Source: Acanthopleura granulata (lineage: Eukaryota > Mollusca > Polyplacophora > Chitonida > Chitonidae). From it: 64,000 bases of DNA. This document shows, one piece after another, positions 54,701 through 64,000 of the stretch. How positions within the stretch are numbered: position 1 is the stretch's first letter; every line of letters starts with the position of its first letter. A model generated the notes under the pieces. It searched no databases and was not told where the DNA came from. It was given only the letters and a program-made list of their open reading frames with translations. The stretch covers positions 18,510,572 to 18,574,571 of the forward strand of contig JABBOT010000080.1 in assembly GCA_016165875.1 (NCBI GenBank), given 5' to 3'. A program made the position numbers and the translations under genes.

Positions 54701-57700
54701 TGTTAAATTGCTATTGTTATTTTGACAGAGACAGGTTGGCTTTGACGAACTCGGTCGGCCAGTGATCTATTCTTGCTTCGCCCAGGCCACAACGCATAAA
54801 AATAAAGTGGACGACTGTGTTCGCCACGTGACTTATTTAATAGAGAACGCCAAGCTTACCATGAAGCCGGGCATTTCCACCTGGGTCTTTGTTATTGATT
54901 GCACAGGTAAGAAAAGCAGTAAACTAGTCAACTTCTGCATGTGTTTATAATCTACAAAGATTTACACTTTGCGCAAACCCCTTCCAACACAAATACAAAT
55001 AGATGAATATAGGCCTATATGGTCATGAATAGGCCTATGGTATGAAAAGGAAACTGTATAAATAGGCCTGTATATAGTGCTAATTGAATAAGCCTGTAGT
55101 AGGCGTACCGGTAGTTGATGAATAGGCTCATATTAAAACCATCCCAACCAGAGCTTAATTTACCCACACACATATTCGTTGCAATTCCCAAATCTACACT
55201 TGCAATGCCCAAATCTACGTGTAAATTGTATACAGGTACCTTTAAAATCATGAAAGATTTTTTTTTTTATTTCAATATTTCACTATACACTATTAAGACT
55301 GCTCAAGACACCATGGCTTTAGTGGAAAACGAATTTAAAACAGGAGACGAGTCAAAAAGAGAAAATTTATATTTGCCATAAAAATCCCCACAAGAGTCAC
55401 CTTGTTCCACATAACTTGATAGGCCTAATGATATGCAATTAAATCAACTAAACAAAAATCCCCTTTCCGTCACATATTTAAATTATATGACTGGCACAAA
55501 TGGCAACAAAATGGCGGAATCGACCAGAAATTATGTATGACTGCAATGTTGGACCAATGAGCCACGAACTTCTACTGGAATTTAATTGAGCCGTGAAAGT
55601 TTGCGATGACCTTTCTTGCGTCGGCCCTACACATACATGAGTAGAAAACGCAAGGTAGCTGAGGTAAGGACCCGATTTCTAATATCAGTTATGTTTTGTA
55701 CGAAGCTGTCAAGACCTCTACCGTTCAGTCTTGAGAGTATGTGGCTCCTCTTAGTCTCCCTTGCCTGCGGCACCCAAATTATATGACATCAGCCCTTGTC
55801 CTCTCCGCCTGGGCCGGAAATGACAAACTGTTCGGAAACCTCGAAAGACTTTGGCCCACGGGTGCATGCGCTGGTAAATCTAGGATTCACTGGAGAAAAG
55901 CCAGTGGCAATGCAGGAAAGTCTGTTTTCATGCCTACATGCTTGGCATCACGTTACTGTGTGTACGTGCTGATCCTTCATTCTATAATCTTGCAGAGAAT
56001 AGACCTGTGTTTTTATGGTTGTTGCGCACTTATGGCGGTTACATTGTTAGAAATGTCCGTATTTTTAACATACAAACTCCGGTATTGATACAAGGGTTTT
56101 TACCATTACTGTCGCTTAAATAAGTGGTAAAACACCCGTAACAGGAGAAAGACGAGATCCTGTGTGAGGTCCATACACTGTCAACATTGTCAAGCCCTAA
56201 ACACTTAAGACATGAGATCGCTTAGAGTTCAACTCCGGTTCACGCTGACTTTCTCTCCGGCTGTCCGTGGGAAGGTTTGCTAGCAATCTGCGGATGGTGG
56301 TGGTTGTCCCCCGGGCTCTGCCCGGTTTTCCCCCGCCGTTGTTATAAGAGAATTTTTTTTTGAATATTGCGTAAAACACCAATCAAATAAATAAATAAAT
56401 AGATAAAAATATACACACTTAAGAATCATCAGAATTAAGATGACGTAGATCACATTTTGGTAACACTGTAAGATTGTAGACTTGAGAACTATGAAACAAG
56501 AATGATACAGATCAGACATTTCCAACATTGCCAAAAACTTTAAAAACAAGAGCTGGTCTGATGGTCAGAGCGTCCGCCTCGAGGTCGGAAGATCCGGGAT
56601 CAAACCCGGATCGAGTCATACCAAAGACTATCAAAATCCTACCTGTGACTGCTTCTCAGCGCTCAGCACGGAGAGGTTAGAGCAAGGAAACGGGGCTGGT
56701 CGGCCCGGTGGGAGTGTAATGTGAGTGAGTGGGGTGTCATGTCTGGTATCTTCGGCAATATGTTCCAGTGCATGGTGGCAGCACTCTGGCGTCGTGAACT
56801 CGCCCTATCACAAGAACACAGAGAATATGCATACATTCTAAGGACTCCTCGTCCTCATATGACTGAAAACTAAAAAACTACGACGTAAAGCACAAATTAC
56901 ATAGATACATTAAAAACATGAATAATGTAAATCATCCACTGTTGGCTTTACCAAGATCCGCATCAGTCGGCATTAGCAAGATCTGCGATGCATATCACAC
57001 CTTGCCAGCATTACCAAGATCCACGATGCGTATCACATATTGCCGGCATTACCAAGTTGTATTGTTGTGTGACGTGTGTATGTTGTAGGGCTGACTGTTG
57101 TGATGTTCACCTGATGGTTTGTGTGTATGTTGTAGGACTGACTCCTGTGATCTTCACCTGATGGTTTGTGTGTATGTTGTAGAACTGACTGTTGTGATGT
57201 TCATCTGATGGTTTGTGTTTATGTTGTAATACTGACTATTGTGATGTTCACCTGATGGTTTGTGTGTATGTTGTAGGGATGACTGTTGTGATCTTCATCC
57301 GATGGTTTGTGTGTATGTTGTAGGACTGACTCCTGTGGTCTTCACCTGATGGTTTGTGTGTATGTTGTAGGACTGACTATTGTGATGTTCATCTGATGGT
57401 TTGTGTGTATGTTGTAATATTGACTATTGTGATGGTCACCTGATGGTTTGTGTGTATGTTGTAGGACTGACTCCTGTGATGCTCACCTGGTGGTTTGTGT
57501 GTATGTTGTAGGACTGACTCCTGTGATGTTCATGTGATGGTTTGTGTGTATGTTGTAGGACTGACTCTTGTGATGGTCACCTGATGGTTTGTGTGTATGT
57601 TGTAGGACTGACTCCTGCGATGTTCACCTGATGGTTTGTGTGTATGTTGCAGCACTGACTCCTGTGATAATTATCTCATGTTTGGTTTGTATGTTGTAGG

Positions 57701-58358
57701 ATTGACTCTGCCTGCCTGTAACCCCAAACTCGGCTACGGCGTCACACAAATCATGGCGTCTCACTACCCAGAGCGGCTCGGAATGGTCATTTGCATAAAT
57801 CATAACCCAGTGTTTCAAGGTATATGGAAAGCCATCAAAGTTTTCCTTCATGCTAACACCATCAGCAAAATGAAGCTGATACGGTCCAAAGACAAGATTC
57901 TCCAGACATTTCAGAGATATTTTCCTGAGGAGTTAACCACGTGGTTATTGGACGAAATCAGCCTAAACAAGCGGCACCCGTTGCCGGGAGCACAGGCGAC
58001 CTTCTGGCAGAAGCCGGCAGCAATATCCTCTCACGACCCGCGGGGTTGTCCGTCTTATGTGACTCGGTTTATAGACACTTTTGTCGCTGACAAAGGACGA
58101 AAGAATCCCACTGGCCAGGGTGATCACAGGCCTCACCCAAACATAGTGGATTCCATACAGGGCACCGTAAAGGAAGTGGCGCTGTCCCCAGAAGAGTTGG
58201 CCGAGAGAGAAGTGGCGCGCTGTTTGGGGCTGAAGGAATCGTCTGCTCGTCTGCCAGTGGAAGACACAGATCAGGGCGGGATTGACATTGATGAGGAGGA
58301 AATTGAGATAGGCGAAGCTTTTAGGATTCCGAAAGGTGCGGCGTCCTTGAATATGTGA
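51737..58358 (+). CDS. Sec14/CRAL-TRIO domain lipid-transfer-type protein
   Basis: Four coding exons: 51737-51840, 54163-54307, 54729-54906 and 57700-58358, with GT/AG junctions (phases 2, 0, 1) and 361 codons open. Residues 36-66 (LVRYLKARDWDVAEAEKALE and on) are the CRAL-TRIO N-terminal helices. Residues 84-245 form the lipid-binding fold: VGFDELGRPVIYS, WVFVIDCTGL, HYPERLGMVICINHNPVF, WKAIKVFLHANTISKMKLI and the following E-E-L segment. The family binds one lipid in a closed pocket and exchanges it between membranes; the ligand here is unknown. The tail is charged and includes an acidic run (DIDEEEIEI). There is no signal peptide or membrane span, so a cytosolic protein is inferred. The start is the first ATG of the exon, just before SNKDKDRLLADLRRR. 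The last intron ends in the 47-nt decoy-acceptor array. No named ortholog is assigned. Confidence 0.92.
52583..52768. repeat. 46-bp minisatellite, 4 units
   Basis: Units start with 'ggct' at 52583, 52629, 52675 and 52721, with an exact 46-nt period. They contain 'tgaccaaataatgcttgttt' and 'acttaattacatgcag'. A degraded unit may precede at about 52528. In intron 1 of the CRAL-TRIO gene. Confidence 0.93.
52916..53057 (-). mobile_element. SINE type A, 5' half, reverse orientation
   Basis: On the minus strand: 'gaggtcggttcagcgtgcga' (head), 'ctttgagttcaggtccatct' (B-box region), 'ggcttcctctccggccgtac' and 'gccagcaacctgcggatg'. The 3' domain and tail are absent. Confidence 0.85.
53890..53911. repeat. 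(TA)n microsatellite
   Basis: Short pure TA run in intron 1 of the CRAL-TRIO gene. Confidence 0.9.
54995..55135. repeat. Cluster of AGGCCTAT words
   Basis: 'ataggcctatatgg', 'gaataggcctatgg', 'aataggcctgtata', 'gaataagcctgtag' and 'gaataggctcatat' follow each other at about 20-40-bp spacing, a degenerate simple repeat. In intron 3 of the CRAL-TRIO gene. Similar AGGCCT words are scattered at 29840-30030. Confidence 0.6.
56215..56402 (+). mobile_element. SINE type A, degenerate
   Basis: 'gagttcaactccggttcacg', 'cgtgggaaggtttgctagca', 'ggttttcccccgccgttgtt', and a tail 'caccaatcaaataaataaat'. The head is incomplete. In intron 3 of the CRAL-TRIO gene. Confidence 0.83.
56546..56910 (+). mobile_element. 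SINE type C, full length
   Basis: Head: 'tggtctgatggtcagagcgt' (A-box side) and 'tccgggatcaaacccggatc' (B box). Link: 'tcataccaaagactatcaaa'. Body: 'gggctggtcggcccggtggg' and 'cttcggcaatatgttccagt'. 3' part: 'cgtcctcatatgactgaaaa' and 'acgacgtaaagcacaaatta'. In intron 3 of the CRAL-TRIO gene. Confidence 0.9.
56941..57058. repeat. Degenerate ~46-bp tandem repeat
   Basis: Two good copies of 'accaagatccacgatgcgta', 'tcacatattgccggcatt', with a partial third on the left. Leads directly into the 47-nt array. Confidence 0.8.
57062..57699. repeat. 47-nt minisatellite of duplicated splice acceptors
   Basis: The unit reads 'gactgactcctgtgatgttc', then 'acctgatggtttgtgtgtat', then 'gttgtag'. The final G of the TAG (or its mutated form) falls at 57088, 57135, 57182, 57229, 57276, 57323, 57370, 57417, 57464, 57511, 57558, 57605, 57652 and 57699: fourteen positions exactly 47 nt apart. 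The last is the true 3' splice site of exon 4, and bases after it (GATTGACTC) match the unit start (GACTGACTC). AG is kept at 12 of 14; 57229 and 57417 read AA. Read in exon frame, each unit meets a stop, usually the TGA in 'cacctgatgg'. Confidence 0.97.
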
Positions 58359-58478
58359 ACTGCAGTGATAAATGTTATCGATCTTTTCTATCCCTGCAAA
58401 CCCTGCAGTCGGCGTCGTCCAACATACCGTCAAATGTTTAACTCGTCAGTCAGAAGAAAAGGGCATTAACTGGCTGTA

Positions 58479-58484
58479 AATAAA
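58479..58484 (+). terminator. Poly(A) signal of the CRAL-TRIO gene
   Basis: Canonical AATAAA 121 nt after the stop codon, followed by 'gagtgttttggtctttt', a T/G-rich downstream element. Confidence 0.75.
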
Positions 58485-59084
58485 TTGCTGCTCCATGAGT
58501 GTTTTGGTCTTTTACAACCTCGAGCTTTGGCATTATAAATGACAAAAAGAAAATCAGTGAATACAATAGACGTCATCAGATGTGATTTTGCATCCCGATT
58601 TCAGGTGCGAAGAAGATTAAGATTTTTTTCTTCGCGGGCGGCTTTTAAACGCAGTGTTAAACGGTTAATTAGTGTAATGAGCTGATTGATCGCTTCAATC
58701 AACACTGCATTTCCGACAACGAATCTTTGACAGGAATACTTGGCTTTATATTACATCCATTTTCGTTTTAAATTTTGCCATGCGCTGAAATTCAGAGCTT
58801 ATGCAATTCTTCTTGCCATTTTCTAATTCCATGCATTGTATCTCGGCAATTTGTTCTTTCCACATGCCATGCAGGGGGAAATGAAGGACTCAGTGTTAAT
58901 TTTCAACACGTTCAACGAGATCCGCTATTTACATGGTGGCATTTAATGAGAGACCCGAGTATCTCTGGAGACAGCCCCACTTTGTAGGACTCGTCTTGCC
59001 CAATTAGGGCAAACCACGTACTAATATTAATTTGGGATTACATACATATATACCGTACAGCGTAGTTATGATGCTGGTCTCAGT
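58485..59084. other. Intergenic, nothing recognised
   Basis: No gene or repeat is supported here. Confidence 0.5.
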
Positions 59085-59340
59085 TGAGCGGCCTCCCTGG
59101 CTCCCATGGGTAAAGACCTGCATGGCTCGCTGCAACTATCACGCCCTTAACCGATGAGGTCGTGTGTTCGAATCCAGCCCTTGCTATTTCGGCTACAGCT
59201 TAAGGTCCAATGTTTGTCAGTTACCTGAAAAATGTCTTTGGTTTACTCCGGCCGCTCAGGATTCCTCCACCAATAAACGTTATACCGCCGTCATGTGAGT
59301 GAAAAATTCCCGACCGCGAGGCGTTAAACATCAACCAATC
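59085..59340 (+). mobile_element. SINE type D-like, tRNA-derived
   Basis: Head: 'tggctcccatgggtaaagac' (A-box side) and 'gtcgtgtgttcgaatccagc' (B box). Body: 'ctcaggattcctccaccaat' and 'ataccgccgtcatgtgagtg'. 3' end: 'gcgaggcgttaaacatcaac'. The head resembles 19455-19715, while the 3' part resembles types A-C. Confidence 0.8.
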
Positions 59341-60969
59341 CATCATGTAATTTTCCAGTCACTGAGACACCCATGGTGTTAGTTTTATGCAAGCTTTGGA
59401 CAGCCGCCATTGCTCTGTCTACTTTGTTCCCCGAGCCGTCTTGGCAACAAGAAGTCGACAGCGAAAGGGTCGTCTAGCTGATCTTATATGTAGTGGGTTA
59501 AAGACCAATAACGTTGCATAAGGTACTTGTCAAAGTTTGATGGTTTACCCCGGGTCATCTTCTTTCCTGCAATCATGGAACTGAGGCCGTCAGCAGTTTT
59601 GAAAAAGAACTTCACAACAAATCATTGTTTACGAATTTATTAACATGTAAAGCGTGCTTACCACGTCATTAGAACGTGTGCACTACGTTTGTTACGCGTG
59701 GGGAGATATATTTTTCTATTTAATATATAATACCAGATTTAGTACGATAAATTCAAATGTACGGAATTAAAATCATGTAGATGTGTATCATCTGATCTCA
59801 GATTACAGGCCTACAATATAGGCACGAATCTATATTTAGAAATGTCTGAAAACATTTTGAACAAATGAACATTTTATACTTTAATTCAAGAAAATGATAT
59901 GCTCTCTGCAACATTTAAAATTTACAAATTGCTGCACTATATAAACGATTTCATTATGGCATAGACTATAGCAGGTGCATGTGGCATTTTTAATAATAAG
60001 CTAAATAATTTTGTAACAAACGGAATCCTATAGTGAATAATTAAATACATAAGAGTTAACACCAATGTACCAGGCGCCTCGAACTACGCTGACTGCCATA
60101 TTCAAATCAAGTTGGTTGCACTCAGAACAGTCCGACAAATTTCAACTCGTGCAAGATCTGGATATATACCGCGGAGACAAATTTTCATAATTTATTGGTT
60201 GATACGAAACATGTTTTGGGGTCAGTGTTATTTGTGACTTTACAGTCTGTAATAATATTCACAGATCACATGCAAAGGTCATATAAAGTAAGAGCCACCC
60301 TAGAACTAAAATAAACCTGTTTGTGGGGTACAACTACATGTCACACACCGTGGGCCGGGCAGCCCGCACCTGTGACATCCGAGTTAATAATTTTACCGAT
60401 TGAGAGCAATACAGAGCTAGGAACATGGTCAAATGATCCACCCTGTCTCGCCCTGCGCATGAAACATCCAGGCGAAAAAGTCACGAACGAATCATCGAGG
60501 CCCGGATGCAGACAGGCGATCTCATTGGCCAATGGCTCGTGGTGTGAAGTGACGTTGTCAGAATCACTGGGATATAATCATTCTGTCATTCAAATCTATA
60601 TGTTTCTTTTCGCAATCAATGTATAACAGTCGTAAAATTGTTGTTGTAAAATACTTTCCTCCGTAATTTCACAACAGCATATTTAAGTCTGACAATTTCA
60701 TATATAGAACACATATCAAAATCTTTTGACATTAGGAACATTTTTTTTTAACATGCTTATAAACTGTCTAAATAAATCCATCCAAAATGAAAATCATCTG
60801 TGCTGCAGATTAGGAAATTTCCTTCTACTTGATTTGTATTCGTTTCTTTTCAAGAGAATGTCCTCGCTCTTTCAAAATGGGGAAATTCCACCTAACAGAC
60901 AACCATGTTTCATTCCATACTTGAAAATAGCCATCTGAATAGTTATATTAACAGACTTCTTTATACTGC
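59341..60969. other. Intergenic, nothing recognised
   Basis: AT-rich DNA without recognisable exons. The open frames at 60321-60626 (plus) and 60341-60532 (minus) are complementary shadows with no domain. Confidence 0.5.
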
Positions 60970-62400
60970 AGCCTTTTCAATGGCAGAAGTCCGCTTCCTC
61001 TTCAAAAGACACCTACACCTCCTGATAACACGGATGAAGCGGCGAACCTCTCTGTCACATCTCTGAAAGAAACAAGCCAGGTAAGACTCGAGTCAGGTGG
61101 TCTCTGCACAAATTGTATAAAAACGATCACTGAAGAATACTTCAGGGTTCGCATCCAAGAATGGTCGGCCGAGAAGCTTATTCACGTACTTAGCCATCAA
61201 CAGGCATGCTTAGAAGTTGTATAACACGCTGTTGATCATGAAATGGAGGGGTGTCAAAATCTCCAAACTGCTGTTTAAGCCATGCAGCTGTTGACGATAA
61301 CTCATCAGAAATGAGGACCCCATACCTAGCCGTATTATGCTATGACTTGAGCTAACGGCACGAGCACAGGTTCGCTTATCAATGTTGTGCGGAACGTAAA
61401 GATATATGAAACAAACTAAAAGAGGAGAATCCGCCACATTCGACTCTCTTCCAAAACATAATACATGCAATGTATAATATTAATAATTCAGACATAGTGG
61501 AGAACATCTCTTCTTTTAAGCCAAGACTTTCAAAAAAGAGTTTTTCTTGAACCTCTATTCGTTCTGCGCAATTCCATCAGCCCTGGAAATCTCCCAAACT
61601 GTGTTAGATGAACGCATAGTGCGAAATAAAATTTCTTGCAGTCCGTACCTCCCCTGTGGTATCCCCCGACGAACCAGGCTCTAACGTCCTCTGGATCTTC
61701 ACGGACTCCTCTGTCCAGATCATTCTTGAGCAGAATCCCATTGAGGACTGCTCGGAGTTCGTCCGAACATGTCCAGGCTGAATGACTAGGGTTATGTTCC
61801 ACCTGACACTGTAGGAAGGTACTGTGGAGTGTTATAACGTGGATCATGAAGGCAATTCCGCCTGACCCACTTTAGACTCCAGCAACCCGGGGAGCTCAGA
61901 GCCATTATAACCCTTCAGACAGGTGGGTCCCTGAAAATCCTTACGCCGCCTTTCAAAGGATTTTGTGTTTCTCTGTACCCTTCCAGTGATAAGGGAACTT
62001 TCTTTCTTTTCTCCCCTGTAAAACTTCATCAATTCCTCCTTGGCATTTGTTGAGTTATCAAAAGACGCCAATCAGCTAAACAGTTTTACGAACTTTTGAG
62101 GCCTTGGACGAGGGGTGCAGAGCCGGATGGTTTTTGGCATGTTCAGTTCATCCAGAAAACTCTTGAGTTCACCACACTGGATGAAGTCATTGCCTAACAG
62201 CAGCTACAAGCACCACCTTACTCTTGGTCAATCTCATAGAGGTATTTAACACATGGTCAACGTGGTAGAATTTACATCGCAAGAAACCGAGCCTTCTGCG
62301 TGGTATCTTTAGAAAATTTAAATCCAGATAACCCAGTGGAATGTATCCAAGCTTGATGTCAAAAATGTAACAGTCACTGCTGGCAGGCCTCCCCACTAGG
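60970..62400 (-). pseudogene. Asteroid-homolog pseudogene, frameshifted and truncated
   Basis: Read on the minus strand, pieces of an asteroid (XPG-I type) protein follow in order in different frames. SSDCYIFDIKLGYIPLGYLD (62396-62340) is the XPG-I acidic/beta region. GNDFIQCGELKSFLDEL follows after a 1-nt frameshift near 62190, with an in-frame TGA near 62072. Next come KEELMKFYRGEKK, a frameshift near 61845, and MIHVITLHSTFLQCQVE with EDVRAWFVGGYHRG. After another shift near 61530 comes FFESLGLKEEMFS, and then pieces matching the intact copy down to about 60975. The parts after 61560 align with the C-terminal half of the neighbouring intact gene in the same order and strand. The N-terminal part before the XPG-I block is missing. 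A tandem duplicate that has decayed. Confidence 0.82.
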
Positions 62401-63044
62401 AAGCCAGCATTGAGTGAGCAAACAGATTGTGGGACACCAATATCTAATCAACGGCTCAGGAACGTCCAAATGAAGGCATCAGATCACAAAGAGACTTGGA
62501 TTCAATCCCATTCTCGGGCAGGGGAATTTCCAGATTCTCTTGCTTCCTTTATTCTAGGTAAATTGCTGGAAATAATGTGTTGTATTGCATAAGGAGTGCT
62601 GGAGACCACTTCCCCCAATAAGATATGTGTCACACCAAGAGAAGATCAGCAGTATAACTTGCCATTGGTGGATGACTTATGCTGGGCACAGCAGTTTCCT
62701 CCACCGGAAATATACTTGCCAATCTAAAGGTGAAAAATTCTCGAACATGATATCAAACTAACATGAAAAAAAAATATATTATCAGACGCCATTAATCTTC
62801 TTCGTCAGCGAATGTCTCATATCCAGGACGTTTAAGTAATTCAGTAAATATATATACTTTTGATCCTCGATAACTTCCACAAGATGTACCTAACTAACAC
62901 ATTCTGCACTTAACTGGGACAGTCTCTTCCAATTGGAACAATTTCGTTGAACGACTAAATCAGTTTTTCTTCAACATTTACATTTCACTCAAATTTTAAA
63001 AGTGTTCTGTCTGAAGCTTCCAGCTCAGGAGCCAGTTACTCGCA
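62401..63044. other. Spacer between asteroid copies; 3' UTR of intact copy
   Basis: Non-coding DNA downstream of the intact asteroid gene. On the minus strand one AATAAA occurs at 62553-62548, about 490 nt after the stop; whether it is used is unknown. Confidence 0.45.
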
Positions 63045-64000
63045 TTAGTCAGAGTCTTCTTCAACTGACAATAATGCAAATCTGTTCTGTAAGCCACAGC
63101 AAGCTTCAAACATCACCTTCCCCCTTCTGCTTTCCTTGTCATCGAGGTCTACATTCACCGGCATTTCTTCAACAGTCTCTGAGCTTCCCTTGGGTTTCCT
63201 TATCTTAGACCCCTTTTTCTGTTTGAAACTCCCTCGTCTCTGTATGGGCTCTTCGTCGGGACTTAAGTTCCTCAGGATCAGTTCCTCCAAACCCTGATAA
63301 CAGCGATGAAGTGGCGAACCTCTCATCAGCATTTCGGACAAGAACAGGTCAGGTAATGGTCGAGTCAGAAGAGTCCTGCTCAAGTTGTACAAAAATGACC
63401 CACTGAAAAATTTTTCAGGGTTCGCGTCCTGAACAGGGTGACCTAGAAGCTTATTTAAGTACTTGACCATGAGAAAGCAAGCTTGGAATTGGGAAAACCC
63501 GTGAATAATCTCTGCGTTTATAGGGCTTCTGTGATTATGAACTGGTTTTAATGCGAACTTCCCCAGGTTGGCTTTTAACCCTTGTAATTGAGCATCAGTA
63601 CTTGACACGATCGAAGATTCCAAGTCTAACTGGTACACCCCGTCTGATGACTCATTAACCGGTGTACATATCATTTTATTCCGGCTCTGTTTGACAAAAA
63701 GATAAACCAAGCAAACCAACAGAGACTTCACATGGGAGTCTGTTACCTTCGGGACTGACTCTCTCATCCAGAATATAACACAGCTAACGTACAACGTCAA
63801 AGTTGGAGACAAAGGTGAGAGAGAGGCCTGGTTCAACGCAAGACACTCAAAGAGCAGCTGTTTACCCACAATCTTTTCCATGCCTGACAACTGAGTCAGT
63901 CCTGGTAACAGTCCATAATCTTGCAACATTAGACAAGGACTAAGAAAAGATTTCCTACAGTTTCTGATATCACGACTATATTCTTCGACCATTGCATTTC
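63045..64000 (-). CDS. ASTE1: Protein asteroid homolog 1-like, C-terminal part
   Basis: A single open frame from the window edge to the stop at 63047-63045. At least 315 residues are visible from the ATG at 63992, and the frame is open upstream to the edge, so this is probably the C-terminal half of a longer protein. Family marks: LPGLTQLSG..KQLLFECL, then IIHGFSQFQACFLMVKYLNK with LLGHPV..DANPEKFFSGSFLYNL (asteroid homologs have FSQWQ..LNQLL..P.P..LYSG..VH.L). A basic run (RRGSFKQKKGSKIRKPKG) and NRFALLSVEEDSD end the protein. Asteroid proteins carry an N-terminal XPG/FEN-like nuclease fold, outside this window here; the Drosophila member acts with EGF-receptor signalling. The piece is intronless. 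The catalytic region cannot be judged from this window. Confidence 0.85.
   Translation of the reverse strand, partial: NAMVEEYSRDIRNCRKSFLSPCLMLQDYGLLPGLTQLSGMEKIVGKQLLFECLALNQASLSPLSPTLTLYVSCVIFWMRESVPKVTDSHVKSLLVCLVYLFVKQSRNKMICTPVNESSDGVYQLDLESSIVSSTDAQLQGLKANLGKFALKPVHNHRSPINAEIIHGFSQFQACFLMVKYLNKLLGHPVQDANPEKFFSGSFLYNLSRTLLTRPLPDLFLSEMLMRGSPLHRCYQGLEELILRNLSPDEEPIQRRGSFKQKKGSKIRKPKGSSETVEEMPVNVDLDDKESRRGKVMFEACCGLQNRFALLSVEEDSD

Overview
The window is eukaryotic nuclear DNA, almost certainly from a marine lophotrochozoan and probably a mollusc. The genes are intron-rich with GT/AG junctions, the DNA between them is AT-rich and sparse in genes, TACATGTA-type words recur, and there are about twenty tRNA-derived SINE copies with a shared 3' part of the kind common in mollusc genomes. 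No bacterial, organellar or viral gene was recognised. The species assignment is inference.

Layout. Positions 1-14400 hold no gene I can support. They contain a ~155-bp tandem array, SINEs, and three long fold-back (palindromic) elements. At 14402-15193 (minus) is a two-exon gene for a 69-residue single-pass membrane protein that I recognise as SMIM13. It lies head to head, 271 bp apart, with the seven-exon gene for proteasome subunit beta type-5 (PSMB5, 15465-24099, plus), whose full 278-residue protein can be assembled with all catalytic residues. Positions 24100-29600 are 3' UTR, SINEs and a 43-bp minisatellite.

Positions 31815-43611 (plus) hold a divergent ankyrin-repeat gene. At least 17 coding exons are joined by introns that are all phase 0. 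The protein ends in a histidine cluster, an acidic stretch and a CaaX-type prenylation motif (CLIL). Its 5' end is uncertain and two candidate first exons are given. Its introns and flanks carry four copies of one ~150-bp dispersed repeat and one copy of a ~430-bp repeat. The second copy of that larger repeat lies at 44912-45355, beside a decayed Penelope-like reverse transcriptase fragment.

Positions 51737-58358 (plus) encode a complete four-exon, 361-residue Sec14/CRAL-TRIO lipid-transfer-type protein. The last intron ends in a minisatellite of exact 47-nt period. Each unit reproduces the 3' splice site and the first bases of the last exon, so a row of decoy acceptors stands in register with the true one. 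This is the most unusual structure in the window. Positions 60970-64000 (minus) hold the C-terminal part of an asteroid-homolog (ASTE1) gene running off the window edge, followed by a second asteroid copy broken by frameshifts and stops.

The genes do not form a pathway. PSMB5 and SMIM13 may share a bidirectional promoter; the others look independent. All exon junctions were read by eye from sequence and homology, with no transcript support.
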